IMG/VR virus record: IMGVR_UViG_3300033553_000174
Location: 1 to 22,040 of that record
Length of the DNA stretch: 22,040 nucleotides
Source of the DNA: a virus
Direction: 5' to 3' (one strand)
Made by a program: the position numbers and the translations under genes. Shown here piece after piece: positions 1 to 6,772 of the stretch. Below the pieces are notes generated by a model. That model was given only the letters and a program-made list of their open reading frames with translations, did no database searches and was not told where the DNA came from. Position 1 is the first letter of the stretch. Each line of letters opens with the position of its first letter.

Positions 1-1819
1 CGGCAGGATTGCCGCCGCTCGCTTTCATGCCGCCTTCCCAGGCTTTGACCGCAGAATAATATCCGCTGATCGTGGCCTCGGCGATCGCCGCGCCCTGGCC
101 GATCTTGAACAGCTTTGAATTGCCCGATTGCATCAGGCTGGCCAGATCCCCAAAGGCGCCCGCATAGGCCTGCATTCTGGAGGCCCGCGCCGAGCGTTCA
201 ATCTCGGCCAGCTTTTCCTCATGCTCTTGTTTGGCCTGCGCCTCCAGGCTGTTAAACTCATCCTCTGTCAGCAGCTTGGCCTCGCGGAACTCTGCCAGCT
301 TGGCCAGCCGCTCCTCGCGCTGCTCGGCCAGCAGCTCCTCCTCAGTCGCGAACTGCTCGCGCATCCGGTCCAGCTCCACTTGCAGCCGATCATCTGCATT
401 CCCGCCGCCGCCGCGCTTACCGCCGCCGCCGCCGCCAGTGCTCTTGCCGGAATCGCCCAGATCCATAGGCCGGATTTGCGGGCGCGCGGAACTTGTCGGC
501 GCGCGCGGATCGATCGGCGCCTCGGGCGGACCGATAAAGCCGTCATCCGTCGCCGTGGCGCGCGCCAGATCCTGCGCGGCAACAACCGTTTCGAGCAGCT
601 TGGCCTTGAGCTGATCAAGGGCACCCATCGCGCCGCCGAACGCGACCCCGTTAATGCCTTCAAACGTGGTGATGAGATAGCGCGCGCGCTCTTCAATTTT
701 CTCAATCTCGGCCTTGAACTCCTCGCCAGATGTCGCGCCATCGTCAAATGCCTGGCGGGCCGCGTCCAGCTCGCCGACATAGCCGCGCAGGACATCTGCC
801 GCCGCCGCCTCGCCTGCCCGATCGAGCGCCGCCGCAAAGCCGTCCATGCCATAATATGCTTGCTTGGCCGCCGCTGTCAGATAGTCAAACTGGCTCGACA
901 GGATATCAAGATTATCGGCATTCTCGACCAGGGCATGCGGATCGCCCATGAGCTTGCCAAATACGTCATCGCCCAGGACCGTCCGCGCGTTTTCAAGCGT
1001 GCCGAAAAATTCCTCTAGCGTTGTCTTATAGCCAGTGATGGCGCCGGTCATATTCAGGATGCTATCCGCGACCTTGACGATCGCAGGCGCAAAGATCACC
1101 GCCAGCCGATTGCCCACGCCCTCGGCGGCCATGCCCATGCGGCCCATCGCATCATTTGCCGCTTCGATTTGCTGCGCGTCGAAATCCGATACCGTGATGC
1201 CGAATTTTGCCTGCAATTCGCTGGCGCGATCGACGGCTGCGCCATAGTCATCCATCATTAGAATTGCTTGCGATCCGCTCTTGCCGAAAATATCGATCGC
1301 CGTGGCCGTCTTTTCGGCAGGATCTTTAATGCTGCCCATCGCCTCGGCGATGATTTTAAACTGCTCATCAGCGCCTTTGCCCTGGATCTGATCCATCGAC
1401 ACGCCCAGGCGATCAAACGCCAAGGCCTGAGTGGATAGCCCGTCGCCAAACGCCGTGATGTTTTCTTGCATTTTCACCAGCAGCTTGCCGAACTTTTCGC
1501 CCTCGATCCCGCTTTCCTTGGCGACGTGCGACATCGCCTGAAACTGCCCGACCGTGATCCCGATCGCGCGGGCCTGCTTTGACAGCGCGTCGATATTTTC
1601 CAGCGATCGCTTTGTCAGCGCCGCCAGGGCCGCGCCCGCGATCACCGCCGAGGCCGCCAGGGCAGCGCCGCCAGCCGCAAAGGCCCGCATCGCGCCATCA
1701 TTGTTTTTCGCCGAGCGCCCGAACCGATCAACGGATCCAGAGGCTTTATTCATATCGCGCACCAGAGGCCCGATATCAGCGCCGACTTTGATTGCGATAT
1801 CGCCTACCACTTTTGACAT
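1..1819 (-). CDS. Tail tape measure protein (partial, C-terminus outside window)
   Basis: The frame is open for 606 codons from the ATG at 1819 to the left edge, so the C-terminus is missing. Tape measure proteins set tail length and help DNA enter the cell. The N-terminus (about residues 1-75) has the usual start of siphoviral tape measures: a short beta region, then an Ala/Gly-rich hydrophobic helix. Long helical segments follow. A Gly-rich linker with two runs of Gly around GKRGG lies near residues 460-473, and a charged Glu/Lys/Arg coiled coil near 475-545. A GAGGG ribosome site precedes the ATG by about 8 nt, and the stop of the chaperone frameshift frame lies 3 nt upstream. Position after the tail chaperone is the classic place for this gene. 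The family call is by architecture and synteny. Confidence 0.88.
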   Translation of the reverse strand, partial: MSKVVGDIAIKVGADIGPLVRDMNKASGSVDRFGRSAKNNDGAMRAFAAGGAALAASAVIAGAALAALTKRSLENIDALSKQARAIGITVGQFQAMSHVAKESGIEGEKFGKLLVKMQENITAFGDGLSTQALAFDRLGVSMDQIQGKGADEQFKIIAEAMGSIKDPAEKTATAIDIFGKSGSQAILMMDDYGAAVDRASELQAKFGITVSDFDAQQIEAANDAMGRMGMAAEGVGNRLAVIFAPAIVKVADSILNMTGAITGYKTTLEEFFGTLENARTVLGDDVFGKLMGDPHALVENADNLDILSSQFDYLTAAAKQAYYGMDGFAAALDRAGEAAAADVLRGYVGELDAARQAFDDGATSGEEFKAEIEKIEERARYLITTFEGINGVAFGGAMGALDQLKAKLLETVVAAQDLARATATDDGFIGPPEAPIDPRAPTSSARPQIRPMDLGDSGKSTGGGGGGKRGGGGNADDRLQVELDRMREQFATEEELLAEQREERLAKLAEFREAKLLTEDEFNSLEAQAKQEHEEKLAEIERSARASRMQAYAGAFGDLASLMQSGNSKLFKIGQGAAIAEATISGYYSAVKAWEGGMKASGGNPA

Positions 1820-1822
1820 AAA

Positions 1823-1999
1823 TTAGCCCTCTTGCAGTAGCTGATACATTGGCTCGAAATCAGACGTGGATTGCGGCGCGTGCGCCTCGATTAGCCACCA
1901 GATTTCACCGGGAGGCATTGCCCAAAACTCGGACGGACTTAGCCATTTTTGCCCGACCGCTGCCTGGTAGAGCGTTTTGACGAACCCGCCCGCCGGGCC
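1823..1999 (-). CDS. -1 frame extension of tail chaperone (gpGT-like T domain)
   Basis: This 58-codon open frame lies in the -1 frame relative to the chaperone and has no ATG, GTG or TTG at its beginning. It encodes a sequence with SPSEFWAMPPGEIWWLIEA, the Trp-rich FW-x-M-(T/P)-P-x-E signature of the small tail assembly chaperone family found in gene transfer agents and related phages (TIGR02216-like, from memory). It ends 3 nt before the tape measure ATG. Read as a -1 frameshift fusion, the combined protein would be 190 aa: 132 zero-frame codons plus 58. In lambda the corresponding T domain recruits the major tail protein. A conserved domain without its own start codon is the main reason to annotate a frameshift product. 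An independent start on a rare codon is the alternative. Confidence 0.72.
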   Translation of the reverse strand, partial: GPAGGFVKTLYQAAVGQKWLSPSEFWAMPPGEIWWLIEAHAPQSTSDFEPMYQLLQEG

Positions 2000-2394
2000 T
2001 TTTTTTCGGCGGGATCCTCCGCGCCCGCGCCGGTAAGGGCACGGCTCGCAGGCGGCGAGATAATGGCGAGAATTGAGGTGATGATATCGTGCGATTGGCG
2101 CACTTTTTCCTCGCCGGATTTGTTCGCCAGATCCTCCTGGATGCTCAGATAAATCTCGGCATCCGTCACCTCTGCCCCGGCGTAGCGCAGCGCCGCCCCG
2201 AGCGTGAAGGCCAGGCGCGTCGCGGGAACACCGCCCCGGCGAAACAGAACTTGCAGCGGCGGCTCATGCTCACCCGTCGCCAGATTGAGCGAAAGGTGAT
2301 GCTCGACCTTGGCGACCAGCATCATCAGCTTTGCGGCTGGCACGGTATAATCCGCGCCAGCCCAAGAAAGCGTCACGTCCTCGAAGCCGTGCAT
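1939..2394 (-). CDS. Tail assembly chaperone (lambda gpG-like, zero-frame product)
   Basis: This 151-aa protein lies between the major tail protein and the tape measure, the conserved slot for tail assembly chaperones, which coat the tape measure during tail building. The ATG at 2394 overlaps the major tail stop by one base (TAATG), so that start is preferred to one five codons upstream. Residues 1-110 look folded (starts MHGFEDVTLSWAGADYTVP). The last 40 residues are basic, low-complexity Lys/Arg/Ser/Ala, as expected when the biologically important C-terminal part is read in another frame. The sequence resembles gene-transfer-agent-family tail chaperones. A slippery A-AAA-AAG lies at codons 131-132. 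Confidence 0.75.
   Translation of the reverse strand: MHGFEDVTLSWAGADYTVPAAKLMMLVAKVEHHLSLNLATGEHEPPLQVLFRRGGVPATRLAFTLGAALRYAGAEVTDAEIYLSIQEDLANKSGEEKVRQSHDIITSILAIISPPASRALTGAGAEDPAEKKARRAGSSKRSTRQRSGKNG
1999..2005 (-). promoter_or_regulatory. Programmed -1 ribosomal slippery heptamer A-AAA-AAG
   Basis: Read on the minus strand in the chaperone frame, the codons are GAA AAA AAG, giving an exact A-AAA-AAG heptamer within a run of seven A. This is the sequence used by E. coli dnaX for -1 slippage. A -1 slip here enters the 58-codon frame that carries the conserved tail-chaperone motif. The sequence just downstream (GGCCCGGCGGGCGGG) is very GC-rich and could supply a stimulatory structure. 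Confidence 0.7.
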
Positions 2395-2792
2395 TATGCG
2401 ACGGCCCAAGTGCCCGAGGAGGTGAACGACGCCGAGAATGTCGCGGCCTCTTTATAGTCGTTGCCCTCTTTATAATTGAGCATGAAAAAATTTCCGCTCA
2501 CCGTTGCCGACCCGACGCCGCCATCGGCAAAGGCAAATGTCAGATCCGTTAGGAGCTGGCTTGTCGCGGGATCCATTGCGATATCGCGCAGGATTGGATC
2601 CTTATAAACGCCCTCGATATCAAACGTCATCACGCCGAGGCCGTAATCGGCGAGCAATTCTTGCAGGCCCGCGCTGTCATTGTCGGTGACATCGATCGGC
2701 GTGTAATCGACTTGAATATTCGTGACGCGCACGCCGCCGATCAGAACGGCGTTTTTCTTGAGTGTGGCCAGGCGGCCGGCTGCTTTTGCCAT
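2394..2792 (-). CDS. Major tail protein (TP901-1 / Phage_tail_2 type)
   Basis: This 132-aa protein would form the tail tube. Its sequence (AVLIGGVRVTNIQVDYTPID near the N-terminus, DLTFAFADGGVGSATVSGNF in the middle, TFSASFTSSGTW at the end) has the beta-rich pattern and C-terminal SxxFxSSG of TP901-1-type major tail proteins. The start at 2792 (MAKAAG) is chosen because GGAG lies 9 nt upstream; the in-frame ATG at 2807 has no ribosome site and itself forms part of the ATGGAG leader element. Length is typical for the family. It is preceded by a leader also found before the major capsid gene, which fits its expected high expression. Confidence 0.85.
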   Translation of the reverse strand: MAKAAGRLATLKKNAVLIGGVRVTNIQVDYTPIDVTDNDSAGLQELLADYGLGVMTFDIEGVYKDPILRDIAMDPATSQLLTDLTFAFADGGVGSATVSGNFFMLNYKEGNDYKEAATFSASFTSSGTWAVA

Positions 2793-2801
2793 TTTGAAAG
2801 G

Positions 2802-2873
2802 CTCCATTTATTAGGGAAACGCACCGCCATGCAGCGGACCGTCCAAGCGCTTGCCCAAGGCGCAGGAAGGGCA
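2802..2873 (-). repeat. Leader repeat copy A, upstream of major tail gene
   Basis: This ~72-bp segment upstream of the major tail protein matches a 68-bp segment upstream of the major capsid gene (6120-6187). Shared blocks in order on the minus strand are TGCCCTT, GCC(C)TTGGGCAAG, TGGAC, CGCnGCATGGCG, GCGT, CCC and ATGGAG, the last serving as the ribosome site. The other ORFs in the late operon nearly touch; only these two genes have such a leader. A CGC...GCG stem around GCAT is conserved in both copies, which suggests a role in the RNA. Confidence 0.7.
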
Positions 2874-2883
2874 GACGCCGCCG

Positions 2884-3282
2884 CTAGGCCGCGTTTTCGA
2901 TAAGCCCGCGATATTCGCAGACCCCATGAAACGATCCATCTGACACCTTATCCACAAAGGATGCCTCGCGATCGATCTGGATAAAATTGTAGCCGGTGAC
3001 AGCCAGCGCGCCGCGATGCAGGCGATCATAAATCTGGCCCTGGATCAGCTTGGCCTCTTGCATGCTGCCCGATCGGCTGCGCGTGTGAAGGCGCGCGACA
3101 AAATCAAAACCGCGCTCGCTATTCGTATCGAACTCAGCCAGCACCACCGCCCCGACCTCGACATAAGGAAACACGGCAGCGTTGCCGCCGTCCGCCGCTT
3201 GCGGCGCGGCATCATAGACGCGCAAGCCGAGCGGCGTCAGCGCATTATAAAGTGCTACCTGCACCGCCCATTCACCGCTCAT
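2884..3282 (-). CDS. Tail terminator / completion protein (DUF3168 family)
   Basis: This 132-aa protein begins MSGEWAVQVALYNAL and contains FPYVEVGAVVLAEFDTNSER, followed by ARLHTRSRSGSMQEAKLIQGQ. This is the DUF3168 pattern: an N-terminal helix, then P-Y-V-x-(I/V)-G, then the H-x-(W/R)-S-R strand-helix. Members cap the finished tail tube and join it to the head. The ATG overlaps the stop of the upstream gp10-like gene by ATGA, so the two are translationally coupled. It lies just before the major tail protein, its usual place. Motif, length and position all agree. Confidence 0.85.
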   Translation of the reverse strand: MSGEWAVQVALYNALTPLGLRVYDAAPQAADGGNAAVFPYVEVGAVVLAEFDTNSERGFDFVARLHTRSRSGSMQEAKLIQGQIYDRLHRGALAVTGYNFIQIDREASFVDKVSDGSFHGVCEYRGLIENAA

Positions 3283-3680
3283 AAAACCACCCTCTTGCGC
3301 TCGCGCGCCAGCCGCGCCTCTAGCTTTTTAACGAACGCCTCTAGATAAAGGCGGTCCATATCGGATCGCATTGCCTGGAGCGCCTTGAGCATAAAGGCAT
3401 GCTCGACCCCATCCGGCCCGTCTCCATATTCCAGATATCGCCAATAGAACGCCGCGATCCGAACGCTGCTTTCCAAATGGTCGCGATCGCCGCGCTCGCG
3501 CTTTGCCTTGATGCCTTTTCTCAGATCACCGTCCGCAGTCGGCGCATTGCCCTTGCCCGATTTGGCCAACTGGCCCGCGACATCCTGGACCGTCGCGCGC
3601 ATGAGGTTTTTCGCCTCGCGCGGCGCGATCGCCCCGAGCACGCGGTTTATGTCCGCGATGCCCTCGATATCCATTTTCAT
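3279..3680 (-). CDS. HK97 gp10-like neck / tail-joining protein
   Basis: This 133-aa protein has the HK97-gp10 pattern: an N-terminal helix with IADINRVLGAIAPREAKNLM, a small-residue segment GNAPTADGDLRKGIKAKRER with the P-x-x-x-G-x-L core of the family, then AFYWRYLEYG (the usual aromatic strand ending in G) and a C-terminal helix rich in Arg and Lys. The family sits in the neck between head and tail. It overlaps both neighbours by ATGA (stop of the head closure gene at 3677 and start of the tail terminator at 3282), so it belongs to a coupled run of connector genes. A short start (M3) is possible. Confidence 0.83.
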   Translation of the reverse strand: MKMDIEGIADINRVLGAIAPREAKNLMRATVQDVAGQLAKSGKGNAPTADGDLRKGIKAKRERGDRDHLESSVRIAAFYWRYLEYGDGPDGVEHAFMLKALQAMRSDMDRLYLEAFVKKLEARLARERKRVVL

Positions 3681-3994
3681 TGCGCGACGCCCCGCTCGGC
3701 CTCGATCACCAGGCGCAGATCCCGCCCGCCCTCGCGGCGAATGCCTTGGATATTATAAGCGACGCCATCCCAAATAATCCGATCCGTTTCAGTCAGATCC
3801 GCGCGATTATAGATTGTGAACAGCACAACAAAGGCCGCGCTTGTCCGGCCTTCATCCATAGCCTCGCGCCCGGCCTTGGCCTTGACGCTGGCCCATACGC
3901 GCGGATCGATCGGCAAAGGTGCCCAAGTATAGACCTCGCCGCCGCCGCCGTCCGCCGTTGCCGCCTTGCGCTCCAGGGCGATCGGCTGATCCAT
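3677..3994 (-). CDS. Head closure / head-tail joining protein (Phage_H_T_join type)
   Basis: This 105-aa protein starts MDQPIALERKAATADGGGGE, the common beginning of head-tail joining proteins (basic strand, then a Gly-rich D/G loop, then a W and an A-x-V/I strand, here RVWASVKAKAGREAMDEGR). It ends with a strand pair containing IIWDGVAYNIQGIRREGGRD. Members plug the connector after DNA packaging. The start at 3994 is chosen because AAGG lies 8 nt upstream and the conserved fold begins there; an ATG at 4012 would add six residues and overlaps nothing. The stop overlaps the next ATG by ATGA. Confidence 0.82.
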   Translation of the reverse strand: MDQPIALERKAATADGGGGEVYTWAPLPIDPRVWASVKAKAGREAMDEGRTSAAFVVLFTIYNRADLTETDRIIWDGVAYNIQGIRREGGRDLRLVIEAERGVAQ

Positions 3995-4004
3995 CGCGCC
4001 CGCC

Positions 4005-4565
4005 TTACCCATACCAGCCGGTCCGATGCAGGCCCAGAAGGTATTCAAGGGCTCGCGGAATCTCCTTTACCGCGCTTTCACTGGTGGCCTCGCGGTTTTC
4101 ATACCAGTGCCCCACCATCATTTTCAGCGCGTGAATGATGCCCGGCGGCGTATCATCCGACCCTACATCATATTGAAGGATCACGGCATCGGGCCGATCA
4201 TATGTTGCGGGCCAGGCATCGGACCGCACAAAGGCCCAATCCTCCGAGGCGTAAAACTCGAAATCGCCCAGATCCGCAGACTGCAAGACATTGGCCGCGT
4301 CGTAATAGTCGACGCTCACCAAAGCCTGCGCAGGCGGCACACTTAGATAAGTGTCGCGCGTCGGATATTGCAGCGCCTCGCGCATTGTTTGCGGCGCGAT
4401 CGCCCGCCCAAGCTCGCCCGATACACTGGCGACGGCGGCATCGATCAAGCCCTGGATCTGCCGATCCTCCATCGTGTGAGTGACGCGCAGATGCTCTTTC
4501 ATTTCCGCCAGGGACACCGGCGAGGCACTTGCAGCAACCGCGACAGAGACAATGCGCCCGCGCAT
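4005..4565 (-). CDS. Head-tail connector protein (gp6-like, Phage_connect_1 type)
   Basis: This 186-aa protein has near its start SPVSLAEMKEHLRVTHTMED, the strong signature of HK97 gp6-like connectors (P-V-(S/T)-L-x-x-x-K-x-H-L-R-V), followed by a helix ending in GRAIAPQTM. The C-terminal part has PPGIIHALKMMVGHWYENRE, another family landmark. Members form the ring under the portal. The ATG at 4565 shares one base with the stop of the preceding small gene (TGATG); a GTG at 4568 would add one residue. It is followed after about 10 nt by the head closure gene. Confidence 0.86.
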   Translation of the reverse strand: MRGRIVSVAVAASASPVSLAEMKEHLRVTHTMEDRQIQGLIDAAVASVSGELGRAIAPQTMREALQYPTRDTYLSVPPAQALVSVDYYDAANVLQSADLGDFEFYASEDWAFVRSDAWPATYDRPDAVILQYDVGSDDTPPGIIHALKMMVGHWYENREATSESAVKEIPRALEYLLGLHRTGWYG

Positions 4566-4750
4566 CACTTGGCCGCCTTTTCCGCCTTGGCGGCAGGGAC
4601 GGCTTTCTCGGCAGACTTACCGCTGCGCACAAGCTCGGCCTGCTCGGCAGCGATCATGCGCTCGCCCTCGGCGGCGGTCACCTCGATTATATCGCCCCGG
4701 TTTTCACCGCCCGCCAACGTGGCGCGCGCCATCAATAGTTTCACTTTCAT
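4565..4750 (-). CDS. Small protein between capsid and connector genes
   Basis: This 61-aa protein starts MKVKLLMARATLAGGENRGD, preceded by a strong GGAGG site 8 nt upstream; the in-frame ATG at 4765 is rejected because it lies on top of that site. The first ~45 residues look like a compact alpha/beta fold with the pattern of small phage head proteins (basic strand, G-x-x-x-x-G-D-x-I/V-E-V, then E-A-E-x-x-I-x-A-x-x-A-E). The tail is a Lys/Ala-rich low-complexity helix ending KAEKAAK. Its function is not known to me. A head-decoration or completion role is a guess from its position after the major capsid gene. Confidence 0.7.
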   Translation of the reverse strand: MKVKLLMARATLAGGENRGDIIEVTAAEGERMIAAEQAELVRSGKSAEKAVPAAKAEKAAK

Positions 4751-4776
4751 TTTATAGTCCTCCATCGCGTTAGTGA

Positions 4777-4799
4777 GGCGGCGAGATACCCCCGCCGCC
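4777..4799 (-). other. GC-rich hairpin downstream of the major capsid gene
   Basis: A six-base inverted repeat (GGCGGC ... GCCGCC, 11-nt loop) lies between the capsid stop and the next gene. There is no run of U after it, so it is not a standard terminator. It could act as an RNA stability or attenuation element that separates the high capsid expression from that of the connector genes. Such a short GC stem can occur by chance in DNA of this composition. Confidence 0.35.
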
Positions 4800-4829
4800 C
4801 TGCTAGCCCGACGTTGCCGCCGTGCCGGT

Positions 4830-6110
4830 TTAGGCCGTGATCAGATGCTTGACTGCGCCAGCATCGGCCAGCTCACCATCGAAACGGATATACCCGGCGA
4901 TACCGAAGCCTGGCCAAAAGTCCTTATCCTGGATGGCCCCGATCAGAGGCTGGCCAACCTTGCGAACGAAATACTTGCCGAAGTCACCGAACAGCATAAC
5001 CTTTTTGCCGGTCGCCAGGCTGTCCATCGCCTGATTGATCGAATAAGGGCGGCCATTGAACGTGCCGGGAATGCCCGCCTGGACATTGCCCATCTGCCAC
5101 AGATAGTTGCCGTCGCCATCTTTCAACTTGCGCAGCGCCTTGAGCGTTGTGTCGTTGAACATATAGCGCACTTTCGGCCCCATGCGATAAGCAGGATCGA
5201 CCGAATGCTCCAGATCGATGACCTCATCCCAAGTGATCGCCGCGAGCGCAACGGCAGTTGTGCCAAGCGTCGATGCCGTCACAATACCATTTGGATCGCC
5301 AACGCCGTCGCCGACTGTCAGCTCCAGGTTAGCTTTGCGCCCAAGCCGCTCGCCGAGCAGATCGCCCAGGATTTTCTCCATTGCAAAAATGGAATCGTCG
5401 GCCAGCTCTTTCGACACCCGCAGCCATTCCGTATTAAATGCATACGCATTCAGCACTTTCTCGCCAAAGACCGCATCGGATCCGCCGTCATCCGTCAACG
5501 TGACGCCCTCTGCCGTCTTGACCGCAGGCTTACCCGTGTCATCGATCGTTGGCATCGGGATAGACCCGCCGCCGACTGTCTCAAGCTCCGTCACGATGTC
5601 GGGATCATACATCGGACCCCAGGCCAGCATCGACTTGACCAGGATATTTGCCAGCTCAGTCGGGACGGTATAGCCGCCCGCCGCCGCAGTTGTGGTTTGC
5701 GCGCGATGCTCGACCGCCTCGAAACCCGCCTCTAGCAGTGCGCGGGCCTCGGGATCCATATCGCCCTTGACGCCTTGCGAGCGCAGATAAGCCTGGAATG
5801 CCGTCCGATAATCCAAGGCGCCGCCGCCTTTGGATGCCGAACCAGTATCACTGCCAGGGCGGCGCGATTCGCGCTGGCGGCGTTCCTCGGCCTCGGCAGC
5901 CTGGGCGCCGCGCTGCTCGATTTCTTCCATTTTGGCCAGGCGTTCCGCCTTGGCGGCCAGGCCATCATATTCGGCCATGGCGCTATCGTGCTGCGTCTCC
6001 AGCTCAGTCGCGCGGGCGGCGTCCGTTTCGGCAGACGCTTGATCGAGAAGGGAGCGGGCGTTAGTGGCGGCAGTCGCCATCTGTTCCCGCAGGTTTTTGA
6101 GATCGACCAT
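4830..6110 (-). CDS. Major capsid protein, HK97 fold
   Basis: This 426-aa protein is the shell subunit. Residues 1 to about 95 form a charged coiled coil (delta or scaffold domain) that the prohead protease is expected to remove; it ends in a Ser/Gly-rich linker (GSDTGSASKGGG). The mature part carries family landmarks: TTTAAAGGYTVPTELANILV at its N-terminus, the E-loop/P-domain segment SIPMPTIDDTGKPAVKTAEG, FNTEWLRVSKELADDS (spine helix start), a GDGVGDPNGI loop and near the end MLFGDFGKYFVRKVGQPLI. The start at 6110 is chosen for the GGAG 9 nt upstream. It follows the protease gene and a leader also seen before the major tail gene. Confidence 0.95.
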   Translation of the reverse strand: MVDLKNLREQMATAATNARSLLDQASAETDAARATELETQHDSAMAEYDGLAAKAERLAKMEEIEQRGAQAAEAEERRQRESRRPGSDTGSASKGGGALDYRTAFQAYLRSQGVKGDMDPEARALLEAGFEAVEHRAQTTTAAAGGYTVPTELANILVKSMLAWGPMYDPDIVTELETVGGGSIPMPTIDDTGKPAVKTAEGVTLTDDGGSDAVFGEKVLNAYAFNTEWLRVSKELADDSIFAMEKILGDLLGERLGRKANLELTVGDGVGDPNGIVTASTLGTTAVALAAITWDEVIDLEHSVDPAYRMGPKVRYMFNDTTLKALRKLKDGDGNYLWQMGNVQAGIPGTFNGRPYSINQAMDSLATGKKVMLFGDFGKYFVRKVGQPLIGAIQDKDFWPGFGIAGYIRFDGELADAGAVKHLITA

Positions 6111-6119
6111 ATATATGGA

Positions 6120-6187
6120 CTCCATCTAAAGGGACGCGACGCCATGCGGCGCGCGGTCCAGACCTTGCCCAAGGGCCGAAAAGGGCA
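6120..6187 (-). repeat. Leader repeat copy B, upstream of major capsid gene
   Basis: This 68-bp copy matches the leader at 2802-2873. Blocks conserved between the copies are TGCCCTT, CTTGGGCAAG, TGGAC, GCATGGCG and ATGGAG, with small gaps between. In this copy CGCC-GCAT-GGCG can form a perfect four-base stem and GGTC-TG-GACC another weak one. An AT-rich stretch (ATATAT) separates the ribosome site from the start codon. A promoter, an RNA-protection stem-loop or a translation enhancer are all possible; no good -10/-35 pair was seen. Confidence 0.7.
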
Positions 6188-6190
6188 TTC

Positions 6191-6207
6191 AACTGCGGAA
6201 AGCAGTT
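6191..6207 (-). other. Hairpin between protease and capsid genes
   Basis: AACTGC-TTTCC-GCAGTT is a perfect six-base stem with a 5-nt loop that begins at the protease stop codon. It lies just before leader repeat B. Minus-strand sequence after it (GAATGCCCTTTTC) has only a weak U tract, so it may be a partial terminator or a 5' end stabiliser for a processed capsid message. The hairpin is not present before leader repeat A. Confidence 0.4.
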
Positions 6208-6772
6208 AAAGGATGCCGCGCAGCTTCATTGCGAGGGCGCGGCGTTTGTTCGGGATTGCGGACCGAGGCGCGATTTTGCGCGAGGCCGCAAGGCTGCGCA
6301 GGCCGATTTCAGTCCCGTCATAGGCTGGCTGAGTAACGATCGAGACATCGGCCAGAGTGGCCTTTTTGATCGTGCGCAAGGGCGTTTCGCCCTCCTCATC
6401 CCACTCCTGAATTTCGGCAAAAAATGCAAAGCTCATCTTGTCCAAGTCGCCGCGCTTCATTTTGCCGACGATCGATTTCACGTCTGGATCCTCGGGATCT
6501 AGATCGGTTTCGATCTTGAGGCCGTGATCATCCTCGGACAGTTTCAGCGTGCCCGAGCGCGTGCGCGCCAAGGGCAGGCCAGCGTGATTGATCAGAAACA
6601 CGACATCATCGCGCCCGATCGATTCCTTAAATGCGCCGCGCTCGATCACCTCGACAAACATGCCGCCGATGTCCGTCTCCTGCCCGAATACTGCGGCGTA
6701 TCCCTCGACCTTGATGCCATCGGCATCGGCCCTGATTTCAGCGGGAATGCCCGCCCGAATTTCACGCTCCAT
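6206..6772 (-). CDS. Prohead protease (HK97 gp4 / U35 family)
   Basis: This 188-aa protein is the serine protease that trims the capsid subunit during maturation. Visible landmarks are GYAAVFG (residues 24-30), ERGAFKESI (44-52), FLINHAG with the likely catalytic His63, the SGTLKLSEDDHGL strand, and KMSFAF with the likely nucleophile Ser114. The Ser-His pattern is that of the herpesvirus-assemblin-like fold. The start at 6772 has an ideal AGGAGG 8 nt upstream; the frame upstream of it is only an extension inside the portal gene. It overlaps the end of the portal gene by 11 nt and is followed by the capsid gene, as expected. Confidence 0.92.
   Translation of the reverse strand: MEREIRAGIPAEIRADADGIKVEGYAAVFGQETDIGGMFVEVIERGAFKESIGRDDVVFLINHAGLPLARTRSGTLKLSEDDHGLKIETDLDPEDPDVKSIVGKMKRGDLDKMSFAFFAEIQEWDEEGETPLRTIKKATLADVSIVTQPAYDGTEIGLRSLAASRKIAPRSAIPNKRRALAMKLRGIL

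Noticed and set aside
400-442. GCC-rich tandem repeat
   Set aside because: It encodes the glycine linker of the tape measure protein and needs no other explanation.
128-1018. Long plus-strand open frame opposite the tape measure gene
   Set aside because: The minus strand has a continuous tape-measure frame with family features; the plus frame is a GC-rich shadow without a ribosome site or known pattern.
2947-2957. DnaA-box-like TTATCCACA in the tail terminator gene
   Set aside because: It is a single copy inside a coding region with no iterons or AT-rich patch, so chance is likely.
4773-5735. 320-codon plus-strand frame opposite the capsid gene
   Set aside because: The capsid protein on the other strand is certain; the opposite frame only reflects third-position GC bias.
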